Shown in pieces: positions 8,153 through 15,687 of a DNA stretch of 21,915 bases. Origin of the DNA: GCA-020344715 sp050115935 (GTDB lineage Archaea; Thermoproteota; Bathyarchaeia; Bathyarchaeales; Bathyarchaeaceae); NCBI GenBank assembly GCA_050115935.1, contig JASFPO010000022.1:1-21915 (forward strand), read 5' to 3'. How positions within the stretch are numbered: position 1 is the stretch's first letter; each line of letters begins with the position of its first letter. A model generated the notes under the pieces. It saw only the letters and a program-made list of their open reading frames with translations. It did no database searches and was not told the DNA's origin. The translations under genes and the position numbers were made by a program.

Positions 8153-9814
8153 CTAGATAGTTGCTGTTCCGTGGTGTTCCATTTTTTCCCATTTCATTGG
8201 ATAGTGAAATATCTCTTCAAGCTGGCTTAACATTCTTATTATATCAAGTATATACAAGAAGGAAAGTCTGTGGAGTACAGTATATAGTAGTAAGGACTTC
8301 TTCTCTTTAATGTCCAAAGACAACGCATAGGCAGCAACAGCGACTTCTAGTAGAATGAAAGCTAGGAACCAAAAGACGTAGATGTAGGGGATTGTCTGGA
8401 AGAAATCAATTGCTATCCCGACTTGAGTAGTGTCATTAGGCATCCCAGGCCCTCGGTTCGATGACGATTGCCCTGATGCCCACTCTCGAGGTCCGCCTCC
8501 TATTCTCGGCTGATAGACTGTATAGGGTGATATCGGATTGAAGCAGAAAACTAGCAACCACATCATGGTGAAGAACATGAACCAAGGATAGATAATTCCA
8601 TTGAAAATCCTCCACGGCATTACAAAGGTGCCAGTACGTCCATGTTTCGTATTGAAGGTCATATCTTTGTGTTTAGAAAGCACTTGGAGACTTCCTCTAT
8701 ACCATCTATATCGTTGCTTCGCAAGGTTGGTCATTGATGTTGGTGCTTCTGTGTATCCAAAGGCTCTCGCTTCAAACACTGTTTTATATCCAGCTTTCAG
8801 AATCCTGAACGTTATATCCGCGTCTTCAGCGAACGTGTCTCCTTCAAACAAGCCAATCTCTTTAAGTACAGATGCTCGAAATGCTCCAATTGGTCCCGGC
8901 ACAACCGTGACACTCTGTATGTTCGCTTCGCTTCTTCGGTGAAGATTGATTCCAACAACATATTCAAGTGCCTGAAGTTTTGTTAACAGGCCGCGTCGAT
9001 TCCCGACTTTTACATTTCCTGCTACTGCGGCAATTTCGGGATCGCTAAAATGCTTAATTAGATGCTGGATGGCGCTTGGGTCAAGAAGCGTATCAGCGTC
9101 GATGCAGACGATGAATTCTCCTTTGGCAACTTTAATTCCTGTATTAAGAGCATCCCACTTTCCGCTATTTTGCTTTGTAACCACTCGGGTGAAAGCATTG
9201 TTTGTGTATCTTTTTGCGACTTCTAGGGTTCCATCGGTCGACCCATCATCAACAACAATTATCTCCTTATTTGCATAGGAGAGCTTAAGAAGAGCATCAA
9301 CAGTTTTTCCGATAGCCTTTTCTTCATTGTAAGCAGGAACGATCACAGTAACTAAAGGTGTTCCACTTGCAAGACTGGAGCTTGAATCATGCTGTTCACG
9401 TCTTTTGTGAAGATACGCTCCTCCAAGCGTGACCAAGTTCCGAACTATAAACATTGCTAAGGAAATTAGGAACAAGTAAAAAGAAATTTGGTACAGGAAA
9501 TCTTGATACAGGAACATTACGCAGATTTGAACTACTATGATGAGAATTGTAGTTCCCAGAATTAGTTTTGCCACTGATAATCCAGAATGTTTGATTGGCG
9601 AAGAAAATCTTCTTCTTACACGAGGGTACCACAGGAAAGTAGCGGTTGTAGTGAAGAGGCAGATCAGGAGGGAAATGTAGGTCACTACATAACCCAGTTG
9701 ATTGAGAAACATGAGCACCGACTCCAAGTTGATTGACAGAAAATTCAAGGCCACAGAAATTATCAAGAAGGCTATTGCAACGAAAAAACCTGTCAGAGCC
9801 AATGCCCTCTTCAA
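8153..9814 (-). CDS. Multi-spanning family 2 glycosyltransferase (HAS/PgaC-like)
   Basis: This 553-residue processive-type GT2 has four hydrophobic N-terminal helices (about 1-135), then a cytoplasmic catalytic domain starting VTVIVPAYNEE. Visible motifs are VVDDGSTDGT, the DxD equivalent CIDADT, AEDADITFR carrying the catalytic Asp, and QRYRWYRG, a variant of QxxRW. C-terminal membrane helices follow, with a Gly/Ser-rich, probably extracytoplasmic loop around PREWASGQSSSNRG. This layout matches poly-N-acetylglucosamine and hyaluronan synthase relatives that polymerise and extrude a glycan. The start is TTG at 9814, supported by GGAGAA at 9823-9828 with 8-base spacing. Its neighbour downstream is a secreted anchored protein, so a surface polysaccharide role fits. 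Sugar specificity is unknown. Confidence 0.9.
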   Translation of the reverse strand: MKRALALTGFFVAIAFLIISVALNFLSINLESVLMFLNQLGYVVTYISLLICLFTTTATFLWYPRVRRRFSSPIKHSGLSVAKLILGTTILIIVVQICVMFLYQDFLYQISFYLFLISLAMFIVRNLVTLGGAYLHKRREQHDSSSSLASGTPLVTVIVPAYNEEKAIGKTVDALLKLSYANKEIIVVDDGSTDGTLEVAKRYTNNAFTRVVTKQNSGKWDALNTGIKVAKGEFIVCIDADTLLDPSAIQHLIKHFSDPEIAAVAGNVKVGNRRGLLTKLQALEYVVGINLHRRSEANIQSVTVVPGPIGAFRASVLKEIGLFEGDTFAEDADITFRILKAGYKTVFEARAFGYTEAPTSMTNLAKQRYRWYRGSLQVLSKHKDMTFNTKHGRTGTFVMPWRIFNGIIYPWFMFFTMMWLLVFCFNPISPYTVYQPRIGGGPREWASGQSSSNRGPGMPNDTTQVGIAIDFFQTIPYIYVFWFLAFILLEVAVAAYALSLDIKEKKSLLLYTVLHRLSFLYILDIIRMLSQLEEIFHYPMKWEKMEHHGTATI

Positions 9815-10077
9815 CTTCTAAGTTCTCCTTCAATTGAGATCAAGGTTAGGTTCATGGTGAAAGCTGTTCTTTGAGCTTATCCGGTTCATTTCAGCTATTC
9901 AGCCCTAGTTGCAGTAAAAGCATTGTGCAAGACAGATTCAGATAGTAGATACATGTTAGTGTACAAAATGGCGCCCAGCTATGCATGCAAACTTTTTCAG
10001 CTTCTTATGATTTGAGGTATGATAGGATTACAATAGGATTTCCCATATCTTTACATATGTCTCAATTTTGCGCGCAA

Positions 10078-10086
10078 AAATTAAGT
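10078..10086 (+). promoter_or_regulatory. TATA-like box for the DNA glycosylase gene
   Basis: AAATTAAGT lies about 40 bases upstream of the ATG at 10123. Initiation near 10107 would leave a short leader containing GGTGG at 10111-10115. The remainder of the 308-base gap 9815-10122 between the divergent glycosyltransferase and glycosylase shows no coding sequence or convincing RNA, only a short direct repeat TAGGATT at about 10023-10040. Confidence 0.4.
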
Positions 10087-10122
10087 AGTGTCTGTTTGAC
10101 TAGTACAAAAGGTGGTCGGCTC

Positions 10123-10965
10123 ATGAGCATCGAGCTTCCAGAAGCCAAGATTCTTGCAGAACAGATGCATGAAGAACTCAGGGGCAAACGGATCAAATCC
10201 TGCCATCTGAAAGATTATAAAAGACTGCAAAAAATAGGTATGCTGAACAGAGACACGAGATCCTTCGATCAGCTTGTTGATGGAAGAATCGAGTTCGTAA
10301 CATCTAGAGGCAACGGAATACGTGTGAAACTCGATAACGGAATGAACTTGATTCTTGCCCCAGAGTATGGTGGTAGGGTCTTCTATCACAAAAGTGAGGA
10401 GGCGGTTCCAACCAAGTTCCATTTGAAAGTTGATTTTGACGATGGCACCGCTTTGACCGTGAGGCTCACTAGTATGGGGCTCATCCATGCTATGAAGGAC
10501 ACCGAACTGGAACGGTCTTATGTCTTTAGACGAGACTTCAATTCTGAGATCCTTTCACCCACAGATGAAGATTTCACGTTTGAACGCTTTTCAAAACTCT
10601 TGGAAGAGAACAACAGAATGCTCAAGTCTGTACTCGTAGGAAAAGACGCTGTTGTTGTGGGGCTGAGTAACAGTGCTTTTCAAGATATTATATATCGGGC
10701 TAAGCTTCACCCAAAGAGAAAGGCTTCAGACCTGAGCAAAGATGAGAGGCAAGCTCTTTATGATGCTATCAGACTTGTGCTTCAAGAGAGAATCAGGCTG
10801 AATGGAAAGAACCAGTTCCTTGACCTTTATGGAAAGCAAGGTGGCTACACGCCAGTTATGGGTCCAAACATGAAGCAGAAGGCTTGCCCCTTATGTGGGT
10901 CCTCCATAGAGAAGTTGAGTCTAGGAGGAGGTCATGTTTACTTCTGTCCCAAGTGTCAGGGATAG
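10123..10965 (+). CDS. Divergent Fpg/Nei-type DNA glycosylase-like protein
   Basis: This 280-residue protein is of the Fpg/MutM-Nei superfamily, whose members excise oxidised bases and nick DNA. The N-terminus is MSIELPEAKILAEQM. The beta-sandwich follows, then the helix-two-turn-helix region (VVVGLSNSAFQDIIYRAKLHP, about 185-205), then a C-terminal zinc finger with C255, C258, C275 and C278 ending FCPKCQ. Two hallmark residues are absent. Position 2 is Ser rather than the catalytic N-terminal Pro, and the zinc-finger hairpin reads LGGGHVYFCP without the usual Arg. Divergent bacterial relatives starting MIEIPE are known. The start is ATG 10123, backed by GGTGG at 10111-10115, 7 bases away, rather than the longer ORF from 9985. 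It lies tail to tail with the LysE gene, 6 bases apart. Activity may be altered or lost. Confidence 0.85.
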   Translation: MSIELPEAKILAEQMHEELRGKRIKSCHLKDYKRLQKIGMLNRDTRSFDQLVDGRIEFVTSRGNGIRVKLDNGMNLILAPEYGGRVFYHKSEEAVPTKFHLKVDFDDGTALTVRLTSMGLIHAMKDTELERSYVFRRDFNSEILSPTDEDFTFERFSKLLEENNRMLKSVLVGKDAVVVGLSNSAFQDIIYRAKLHPKRKASDLSKDERQALYDAIRLVLQERIRLNGKNQFLDLYGKQGGYTPVMGPNMKQKACPLCGSSIEKLSLGGGHVYFCPKCQG

Positions 10966-10971
10966 CAGATG

Positions 10972-11652
10972 TCAACAGGCGAGTCGTATTGATTGCACAA
11001 CTGGACCTGTAAGAAGTGTCAAAAGGTAGCCGAAGGGTGACGAAAGGAAATATAGCCCAAAAAACACAAGGATTCCTCCGAATACTGCCATAACAATTCT
11101 ATACCCTTTTTTGTTTACGAGGCTCGTTCCCCTTTTCGCAAGATAGGCAGTGGAAGTGAGCCAAACATAATCCATCCAAACGTGCGAAACATACATGAGA
11201 AGAACACCAGCCCAAGATGCAAACTCCAAGGAAAGATAGATGAGTTCCAAGCCAACGGTGAGCCACCAGATAATGAAGTAAGGATTTAAGCCGGTAAAGA
11301 CTGAACCTAGCAGAAAAGGGTTTTTTGATGGCACATGTTCTCGCCTAGATACTTCAGATTCAGGAGATAGGAACCGACGAACCTGCAATATGCCAAAAAC
11401 AACAAGAAAACCTCCTCCAACCATGCCGATAACAAACTCTACGGATGGCTCTTTAACCACAGCTGAAAGCCCAAGTGCCAATAACATGACAAGGCTGAAC
11501 TCAATAACCGTATGTCCAACTGAGAAGGCTGCTCCACCTTTTGCTCCAGACTTCGTACCGTATGCAATGTTAATGAAAAACAAGGGGCCCGGAGCCAAAG
11601 CTCCTGAGGAGGTAACGACAACTATAGTGGCAATGAATCCGAATATGTCCAT
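10972..11652 (-). CDS. LysE/RhtB-family amino-acid exporter
   Basis: This 226-residue integral membrane protein has six predicted helices. It opens with the family signature region, here SSGALAPGPLFFINIAYGTKSGAKGG, equivalent to the TPGPxxxxxxxxGxxxGxxxG stretch of LysE/RhtB translocators. A second conserved element, NPFLLGSVFTGLNPYFIIWWL, begins the fourth helix. Family members export basic amino acids, threonine, homoserine or related small solutes using the membrane potential, and the archaeal branch is poorly characterised. The ATG at 11652 follows the TATA-like CTTTAATTATT (11674-11684) at a distance that suggests a leaderless message. It is divergent from CTP synthase and convergent with the DNA glycosylase, so it is probably a single-gene unit. 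The substrate is unknown. Confidence 0.87.
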   Translation of the reverse strand: MDIFGFIATIVVVTSSGALAPGPLFFINIAYGTKSGAKGGAAFSVGHTVIEFSLVMLLALGLSAVVKEPSVEFVIGMVGGGFLVVFGILQVRRFLSPESEVSRREHVPSKNPFLLGSVFTGLNPYFIIWWLTVGLELIYLSLEFASWAGVLLMYVSHVWMDYVWLTSTAYLAKRGTSLVNKKGYRIVMAVFGGILVFFGLYFLSSPFGYLLTLLTGPVVQSIRLAC

Positions 11653-11673
11653 AATATAGAAAGATTGCCCTTC

Positions 11674-11684
11674 AATAATTAAAG
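11674..11684 (-). promoter_or_regulatory. TATA-like box for the LysE-family gene
   Basis: On the minus strand CTTTAATTATT is centred about 27 bases before the ATG at 11652, so transcription would start at or next to the start codon. Confidence 0.45.
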
Positions 11685-11735
11685 TTTTAAGCGATGCTTT
11701 TTGATCTGCGATTCTTGCCAGTTTCCTTGGAAAGA

Positions 11736-11743
11736 GATTTAAT
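11736..11743 (+). promoter_or_regulatory. TATA-like box for pyrG
   Basis: GATTTAAT lies about 45 bases before the pyrG ATG. Initiation near 11765 would give a leader of about 20 nt carrying GCGAGGAA as ribosome site. An alternative AT-rich motif, ACTTAATGG, is at about 11754-11762. Confidence 0.35.
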
Positions 11744-11784
11744 GCAGAACGGTACTTAATGGTTTGTTATTGCGAGGAACATTC

Positions 11785-13449
11785 ATGGTAAAGTTCATTT
11801 TTATTACAGGCGGCGTGCTTTCTTCAGTTGGCAAGGGTATTCTGACTTCTTCTGTTGGAAAGATGCTTCAAACCCGAGGTTTCCAGACCACAGCCATAAA
11901 GATCGACCCATACGTCAATGTAGACGCAGGCACCATGAATCCCTACATTCACGGAGAAGTCTACGTAACAGAGGACGGAGGCGAAGCAGATCTCGACTTA
12001 GGCTGGTACGAAAGGTTTTTGGACATAGACCTAGAAAAGGAAAGCAACATAACAACCGGGCAAGTGTTTGAAGCTGTCATCAGCAAGGAACGTCGAGGCG
12101 ACTTTCTTGGCAGATGTGTTCAGATTGTTCCACATGTCACGAACGAGATAAAACATAGAATCAGATTGGTTGCTGAGAAGACTGGAGCAGACATGGTCCT
12201 AACTGAATGTGGTGGAACAGTCGGCGACATAGAGGGATTGCCTTTCCTTGAAGCAATAAGACAGATGAGGCTTGAAGAGGGCTTTGAGAACACCCTGTAC
12301 GTTCATGTGGCTCTTGTCCCAATATTAGATGTCACCGGAGAAATGAAGACCAAACCCCTTCAGCACAGCGTAAACGAGCTGCGCCGCATCGGCATCCAAC
12401 CAGATATCATGGTTGCCCGTTGCAGACAAATGATAGACTCAGAAGCTTTGCGGAAAATTGCGTTATTCGGAACAATCCCTGAAGAAGCTGTGTTTTGCTC
12501 GTACAACGTAAAATCGATCTATCAGGTTCCACTGATTCTAGATGAACAAGGCATGGGTGAACACATCTGCAGACGCTTAAAGGTGACTCCACAGAAACAC
12601 AGCTGGACTGAGTGGAAGCAATTTGTGAGTTCAGTCTTAAATCCACGTTTCAATCTCAAGATAGCCTTAGTTGGCAAGTATGCGGGCTTAGTTGACAGTT
12701 ACGTGAGCATGAACGAAGCACTATGTCACAGTGGGGCCGCGTGCCAAGCAAGAGTTCACATCGACTACATCGAAGCTGAAACTTTTGAGCAAAATAAGAA
12801 CCATTTGAACATTTTGCAGGAATACGACGGTGTTTTCATCCCTTATGGTTTCGGTCCAAGAGGCACTGAAGGAAAAATGATGGCAATTCACTTCGCTCGT
12901 GAGAGCAACATTCCATTTCTAGGAATATGCTATGGCTTTCAGTTGGCAGTTATTGAATTTGCACGTAACGTTTGCGGGTTGAAGGAAGCCAACAGCACCG
13001 AGATAAATGCAGGCACTCCTCATCCAGTAATTGCTTTGATGCCTGAACAAAGAGGCATAAAGAATAAAGGAGCCACCATGCGTTTAGGTGCTCACAAAAT
13101 TCTCATAGAAACGAGTACTCTAGCCCACAGATTATATGGCGCCGAAGAAATCCGCGAGCGACACCGCCACAGATGGGAAGTCAATTCCGAACATTGGGAT
13201 ATCTTGAGAAAGCATGGACTGATTTTTTCTGGCAAAAGTCCAGATGGTAGAAGAATGGAGATTCTGGAGCTTCCAGACAAATTCTTCTTCCTAGCCTCGC
13301 AATTTCATGGTGAATTCAAAAGCCGCCCGACCAAACCAAGCCCAGAATATTATGGCTTCATTAGAGCATGTCTCGACAGAAAGCAGGGCAAGTCAGCGCC
13401 AGAATTCAAACTTGAGCCCACGGAAATCCCTTCGTTGCGAAGAAAATAA
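11785..13449 (+). CDS. pyrG: CTP synthase (glutamine-hydrolysing)
   Basis: This is CTP synthase, 554 residues, which converts UTP to CTP using ATP and glutamine in pyrimidine nucleotide synthesis. The N-terminal synthetase domain starts KFIFITGGVLSSVGKGI and has KIDPYVNVDAGTMNP, HGEVYVTEDGGEADLDLG and ECGGTVGDIE. The C-terminal class I glutaminase has nucleophile C382 in GICYGFQLAVIEFARNV and the His-Glu pair in QFHGEFKSRP. Three normally rigid glutaminase motifs are altered: PGGFG to PYGFG, GICLGMQ to GICYGFQ, and HPE to HGE. The catalytic Cys, His and Glu are kept. The start is ATG 11785, preceded by GAGG about 7 bases away, rather than an upstream TTG at 11764. The flippase-like gene follows 47 bases later. 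Confidence 0.97.
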   Translation: MVKFIFITGGVLSSVGKGILTSSVGKMLQTRGFQTTAIKIDPYVNVDAGTMNPYIHGEVYVTEDGGEADLDLGWYERFLDIDLEKESNITTGQVFEAVISKERRGDFLGRCVQIVPHVTNEIKHRIRLVAEKTGADMVLTECGGTVGDIEGLPFLEAIRQMRLEEGFENTLYVHVALVPILDVTGEMKTKPLQHSVNELRRIGIQPDIMVARCRQMIDSEALRKIALFGTIPEEAVFCSYNVKSIYQVPLILDEQGMGEHICRRLKVTPQKHSWTEWKQFVSSVLNPRFNLKIALVGKYAGLVDSYVSMNEALCHSGAACQARVHIDYIEAETFEQNKNHLNILQEYDGVFIPYGFGPRGTEGKMMAIHFARESNIPFLGICYGFQLAVIEFARNVCGLKEANSTEINAGTPHPVIALMPEQRGIKNKGATMRLGAHKILIETSTLAHRLYGAEEIRERHRHRWEVNSEHWDILRKHGLIFSGKSPDGRRMEILELPDKFFFLASQFHGEFKSRPTKPSPEYYGFIRACLDRKQGKSAPEFKLEPTEIPSLRRK

Positions 13450-13496
13450 AAGCGCAGTAAGGTATCTTGCTCTATTCAATGTTGGTGTAACCCTAG

Positions 13497-14555
13497 ATGG
13501 AAATCGAAAGGAGTTCTGCGCTCAGGAAGGGAATCCCCCTTCTGCTACTGGGCTTATTTGTGTTTCTTTTGTACGTGTATTTTTTTGTGGGCTTCGCAGA
13601 CATTATGGACACTTTCTTGCTTGCTGATCCTGTTTACTACTCATTAGCTTTTGCTACATTTCTACTTAGCACGACTTTTTATTCTATGACTTGGTGGCGT
13701 CTTCTGCACATTCTTTCTGTGAAGACGAATTTTAGAAAGCCTTTTCTGTTTACATGGGTTGGCGCTTTTGTTGATCTTTTAATTCCCGCAGAATCGGTGA
13801 GCGGCGAAGTTTCAAGAGCTTACCTGATGCATAGAGACTCGAATGAAGACAGTGGAAAAATTGTTGCGTCGGTTGTCAGTCACAGAATTCTTACGACGAC
13901 TACAAATTTGTGTGGGATGATTGGAGCTTCAGCACTCTTCATTATAAGATACGAGCCCCCCGGGCTTGTGGTGGGCTTCCTACTTGTCATAGCCATATGT
14001 ACAACCCTCTCACTTTTCCTGCTGATATACTTATGCACGAGGGAAAAGGCAACAACACGACTAGTCAACTGGCTGATCAGACTGCTCAAACGCATTTTCA
14101 AAACCCGATTAAAAGGAACACGGTTAGCTTCGACAGCGAAAAGAATGCTGAGAGAATTTCATAAAGGGATCGACACCTTTGGGAAACATCCAAGAAAGTT
14201 GGTTTTACCTATAGTGTTTTCTATAATGGCTTGGCTTTTTGACATTTTGATAGGTTTTTTTGTGTTTTCCTCGCTTCATGTTAGCGTTCCGTTCAGCACT
14301 ATAGTAATTGTGTATTCCATTAGTATGGTTGTTCAAACAATTCCTATAGGTATTCCGGGAGACATAGGTCTTGTTGAAATTGTCATGACAAGCCTTTACA
14401 CTCTTCTTCTTCAAGGTGTTCCCGGTATAACCTTAACAATTATTGCTGTGGCAACTTTGTTGACTCGAGCTTTGACCTTATGGGCTAAACTGATTATAAG
14501 TGGTTTAGTGGTTCAGTGGGTTGGAATCAAGATGCTAAGAGGAAGCCCAAGCTAA
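13497..14555 (+). CDS. Flippase-like integral membrane protein (UPF0104/AglD-type)
   Basis: This 352-residue membrane protein has about eight hydrophobic helices and matches the lysylphosphatidylglycerol synthetase transmembrane/UPF0104 family. The conserved family region is WVGAFVDLLIPAESVSGEVSRAYLM, equivalent to the usual NxxxPxxxGGexxRxxxL. The second conserved block, IPIGIPGDIGLVEIVMTSLY, corresponds to the ExxxxPGGlGxxE region. Members in archaea include AglD-like proteins implicated in surface glycan or lipid modification, though most are uncharacterised. The start is ATG 13497, with a weak GGTG about 10 bases upstream. It lies 47 bases after pyrG on the same strand, so read-through from the pyrG promoter is likely, although no functional link is obvious. 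Lipid or glycan-lipid translocation is a family-level inference. Confidence 0.82.
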   Translation: MEIERSSALRKGIPLLLLGLFVFLLYVYFFVGFADIMDTFLLADPVYYSLAFATFLLSTTFYSMTWWRLLHILSVKTNFRKPFLFTWVGAFVDLLIPAESVSGEVSRAYLMHRDSNEDSGKIVASVVSHRILTTTTNLCGMIGASALFIIRYEPPGLVVGFLLVIAICTTLSLFLLIYLCTREKATTRLVNWLIRLLKRIFKTRLKGTRLASTAKRMLREFHKGIDTFGKHPRKLVLPIVFSIMAWLFDILIGFFVFSSLHVSVPFSTIVIVYSISMVVQTIPIGIPGDIGLVEIVMTSLYTLLLQGVPGITLTIIAVATLLTRALTLWAKLIISGLVVQWVGIKMLRGSPS

Positions 14556-14621
14556 GATTTCCTGTGATCCCTCGAGTACGTGTCAATCATGGATACGGCC
14601 TATTGTTACAGCTCTGCGCCT

Positions 14622-15104
14622 TCATAGCTTGTAGCCTATCTTTCTGAGCAACTCTTTTCTGGCTTTTACATCTGCTTCTGTTTCGATTCCTTTGCTTCTC
14701 ATTCCATCTATGACACCTAATATTCCTCTACCCTGTTTGGTTTCTGCAATTATGACTTCTAGCGGGTTGGCGGTAGCTGCGTGAATGTTGCAAACTTCGG
14801 GCACATTTTTTATCTTGTCGAGAACGTTTATTGGGTAGGCGTTTTTCATGAAGATGATGAAGGAGTGTCCACAAGCTAGTTCAAAAGCGTGTTTGGCTGC
14901 TAAGCTTTTCAGTTTTTCATTGTTGCCCTCGCTTCTCACTAGGCATGGTCCAGAGCTTTCGCAGAAGCCTATGCCGAACTCAATGTTGGGAACAGCATTC
15001 TTTAGGGCTTCGTAGAGGTCTTCAACAGTCTTGATGAAATGGGCCATTCCCAAGACAACATTACAGTCTTCAGATACCTTAATACGTACTGTCTTGAGCT
15101 CCAT
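14622..15104 (-). CDS. Adenosine-specific kinase family protein (PF04008)
   Basis: This protein of about 160 residues belongs to the adenosine-specific kinase family, a small alpha/beta protein conserved in archaea and thermophilic bacteria. Visible family features include VVLGMAHFIKTVEDLYEAL, FGIGFCESSGPCLVR, a central AKHAFELACGHSFIIFMKNAYPINVL, and VCNIHAATANPLEVIIAET followed by QGRGILGVIDG. A structure from Pyrobaculum gave the family its name, but the physiological role is not well established. ATG at 15104 matches the usual family start (MELKT) and follows GGTGA by five bases. An in-frame ATG at 15116 would add four residues. An AT-rich GAATTTTATC at about 15137-15147 may be its own promoter. 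It converges on the flippase gene. Confidence 0.85.
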   Translation of the reverse strand: MELKTVRIKVSEDCNVVLGMAHFIKTVEDLYEALKNAVPNIEFGIGFCESSGPCLVRSEGNNEKLKSLAAKHAFELACGHSFIIFMKNAYPINVLDKIKNVPEVCNIHAATANPLEVIIAETKQGRGILGVIDGMRSKGIETEADVKARKELLRKIGYKL

Positions 15105-15240
15105 ATGTTTCACCATTCACCAAGTTTATGCGCTTCTCAGATAAAATTCTTTCAAGCAAAGAGGAATGCAAAGCTCATTCGTAGCACTCTTAGTATCATT
15201 TACAGTAGCGGTTTTGGCTTGTCTCAACTTCTGAAGAAAC

Positions 15241-15321
15241 AAAAAAAAGCGAGTGTGCAGGTGGTGGAAAAGTATGGTGCAGTTCCGCCATAACTCTCTT
15301 TAGGAGGAAGTCCACACTCGC
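15241..15321 (-). ncRNA. Candidate small structured RNA with terminal stem and U8 tail
   Basis: A perfect 9-bp stem joins GCGAGTGTG (15249-15257) to CACACTCGC (15313-15321). Two inner hairpins fit between them: 15262-15269 with 15283-15290, and 15293-15298 with 15304-15311 (bulged). Read on the minus strand, the closing stem is followed at once by eight U residues (15241-15248). TTAAATAA at 15344-15351 lies about 26 bases before the 5' end, the right distance for an archaeal promoter. No protein is encoded. One inner pair (15265/15287) is a G-U wobble if the plus strand is transcribed but a C-A mismatch on the minus strand, so the strand is not settled. It does not match an RNA family I recognise. 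The rest of the 15105-15436 gap shows no coding sequence. Confidence 0.4.
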
Positions 15322-15343
15322 ACGAAAAATTGTGTTCACAGCT

Positions 15344-15351
15344 TTATTTAA
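15344..15351 (-). promoter_or_regulatory. TATA-like box upstream of the candidate small RNA
   Basis: On the minus strand ATCTTAAATAAAG contains a good archaeal TATA match. Its centre is about 26 bases from 15321, where the terminal stem begins. It sits between tRNA-Arg and the kinase gene. Confidence 0.45.
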
Positions 15352-15436
15352 GATGTATGAAGCAGTGGTCTCGCTGGAGATGAATCAGAGTCAGAACTTC
15401 AGAGTACGCATTTCATAAAAATCTCCTAGCCAAGTT

Positions 15437-15514
15437 TGGCGGGCCCGGTAGGATTTGAACCCACGATCTTCGGCTCCGAAGGCCGACGCCTTATCCAAGC
15501 TAGGCTACGGGCCC
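15437..15514 (-). tRNA. tRNA-Arg (anticodon UCG), CCA encoded
   Basis: On the minus strand the gene folds as a complete cloverleaf without an intron. The acceptor stem is GGGCCCG with CGGGCCC, discriminator G, and CCA is encoded at 15437-15439. The D stem is GCCT with AGGC. The anticodon stem TCGGC/GCCGA has the loop CTTCGGA, giving anticodon UCG, which reads CGA arginine codons. The T arm is GTGGG-TTCAAAT-CCTAC with one G-U pair. It is divergent from tRNA-Ile, and an AT-rich TTTATTTC around 15540 could be its promoter. Confidence 0.96.
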
Positions 15515-15565
15515 CTTCTGAGATAGACTAGAGATAAAGAAATAAAGGGTTTACTCAGAAAATGC

Positions 15566-15574
15566 TTTAATAAA
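15566..15574 (+). promoter_or_regulatory. TATA-like box for tRNA-Ile
   Basis: TTTAATAAA lies about 33 bases before the mature 5' end at 15603. Initiation near 15596 would leave a short leader for RNase P. The 88-base space between the two divergent tRNAs appears to hold both promoters. Confidence 0.5.
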
Positions 15575-15602
15575 CCAGTGTTTATTCTAGAATTGCAAGG
15601 AA

Positions 15603-15680
15603 GGGCCGGTGGCTCAGCTTGGCTAGAGCGTTCGGCTGATAACCGAAAGGTCGAGAGTTCAAATCTCTCCCGGCCCACCA
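15603..15680 (+). tRNA. tRNA-Ile (anticodon GAU), CCA encoded
   Basis: This is a complete intron-less cloverleaf. The acceptor stem is GGGCCGG with CCGGCCC, discriminator A, and CCA at 15678-15680. The anticodon stem TTCGG/CCGAA carries the loop CTGATAA, giving anticodon GAU, which reads AUC/AUU isoleucine codons. The T arm is GAGAG-TTCAAAT-CTCTC. The convergent aminotransferase-fold gene ends only 7 bases after the CCA. Confidence 0.97.
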
Positions 15681-15687
15681 GAAATGG

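Noticed and set aside
7953..8192. Minus-strand ORF of 79 codons between the secreted protein and the glycosyltransferase
   Set aside because: It overlaps the glycosyltransferase end in another frame. Its ARTRGFES-like translation is typical of spurious reading through tRNA-like sequence. No ribosome site or family match was seen.
9985..10122. 46-residue N-terminal extension of the DNA glycosylase
   Set aside because: The extension has no family match. The ATG at 10123 has a ribosome site and gives the expected MSIELPEA start.
13307..13627. Plus-strand ORF overlapping the pyrG end and the flippase start
   Set aside because: It lies in another frame across two well-supported genes and has no family features.
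15300..15321. GAGGAAGTCC as the conserved GAGGAAAGTCC segment of RNase P RNA
   Set aside because: The match is imperfect. The other universal RNase P segments are absent within 300 bases, and the bases are used in the local stem.
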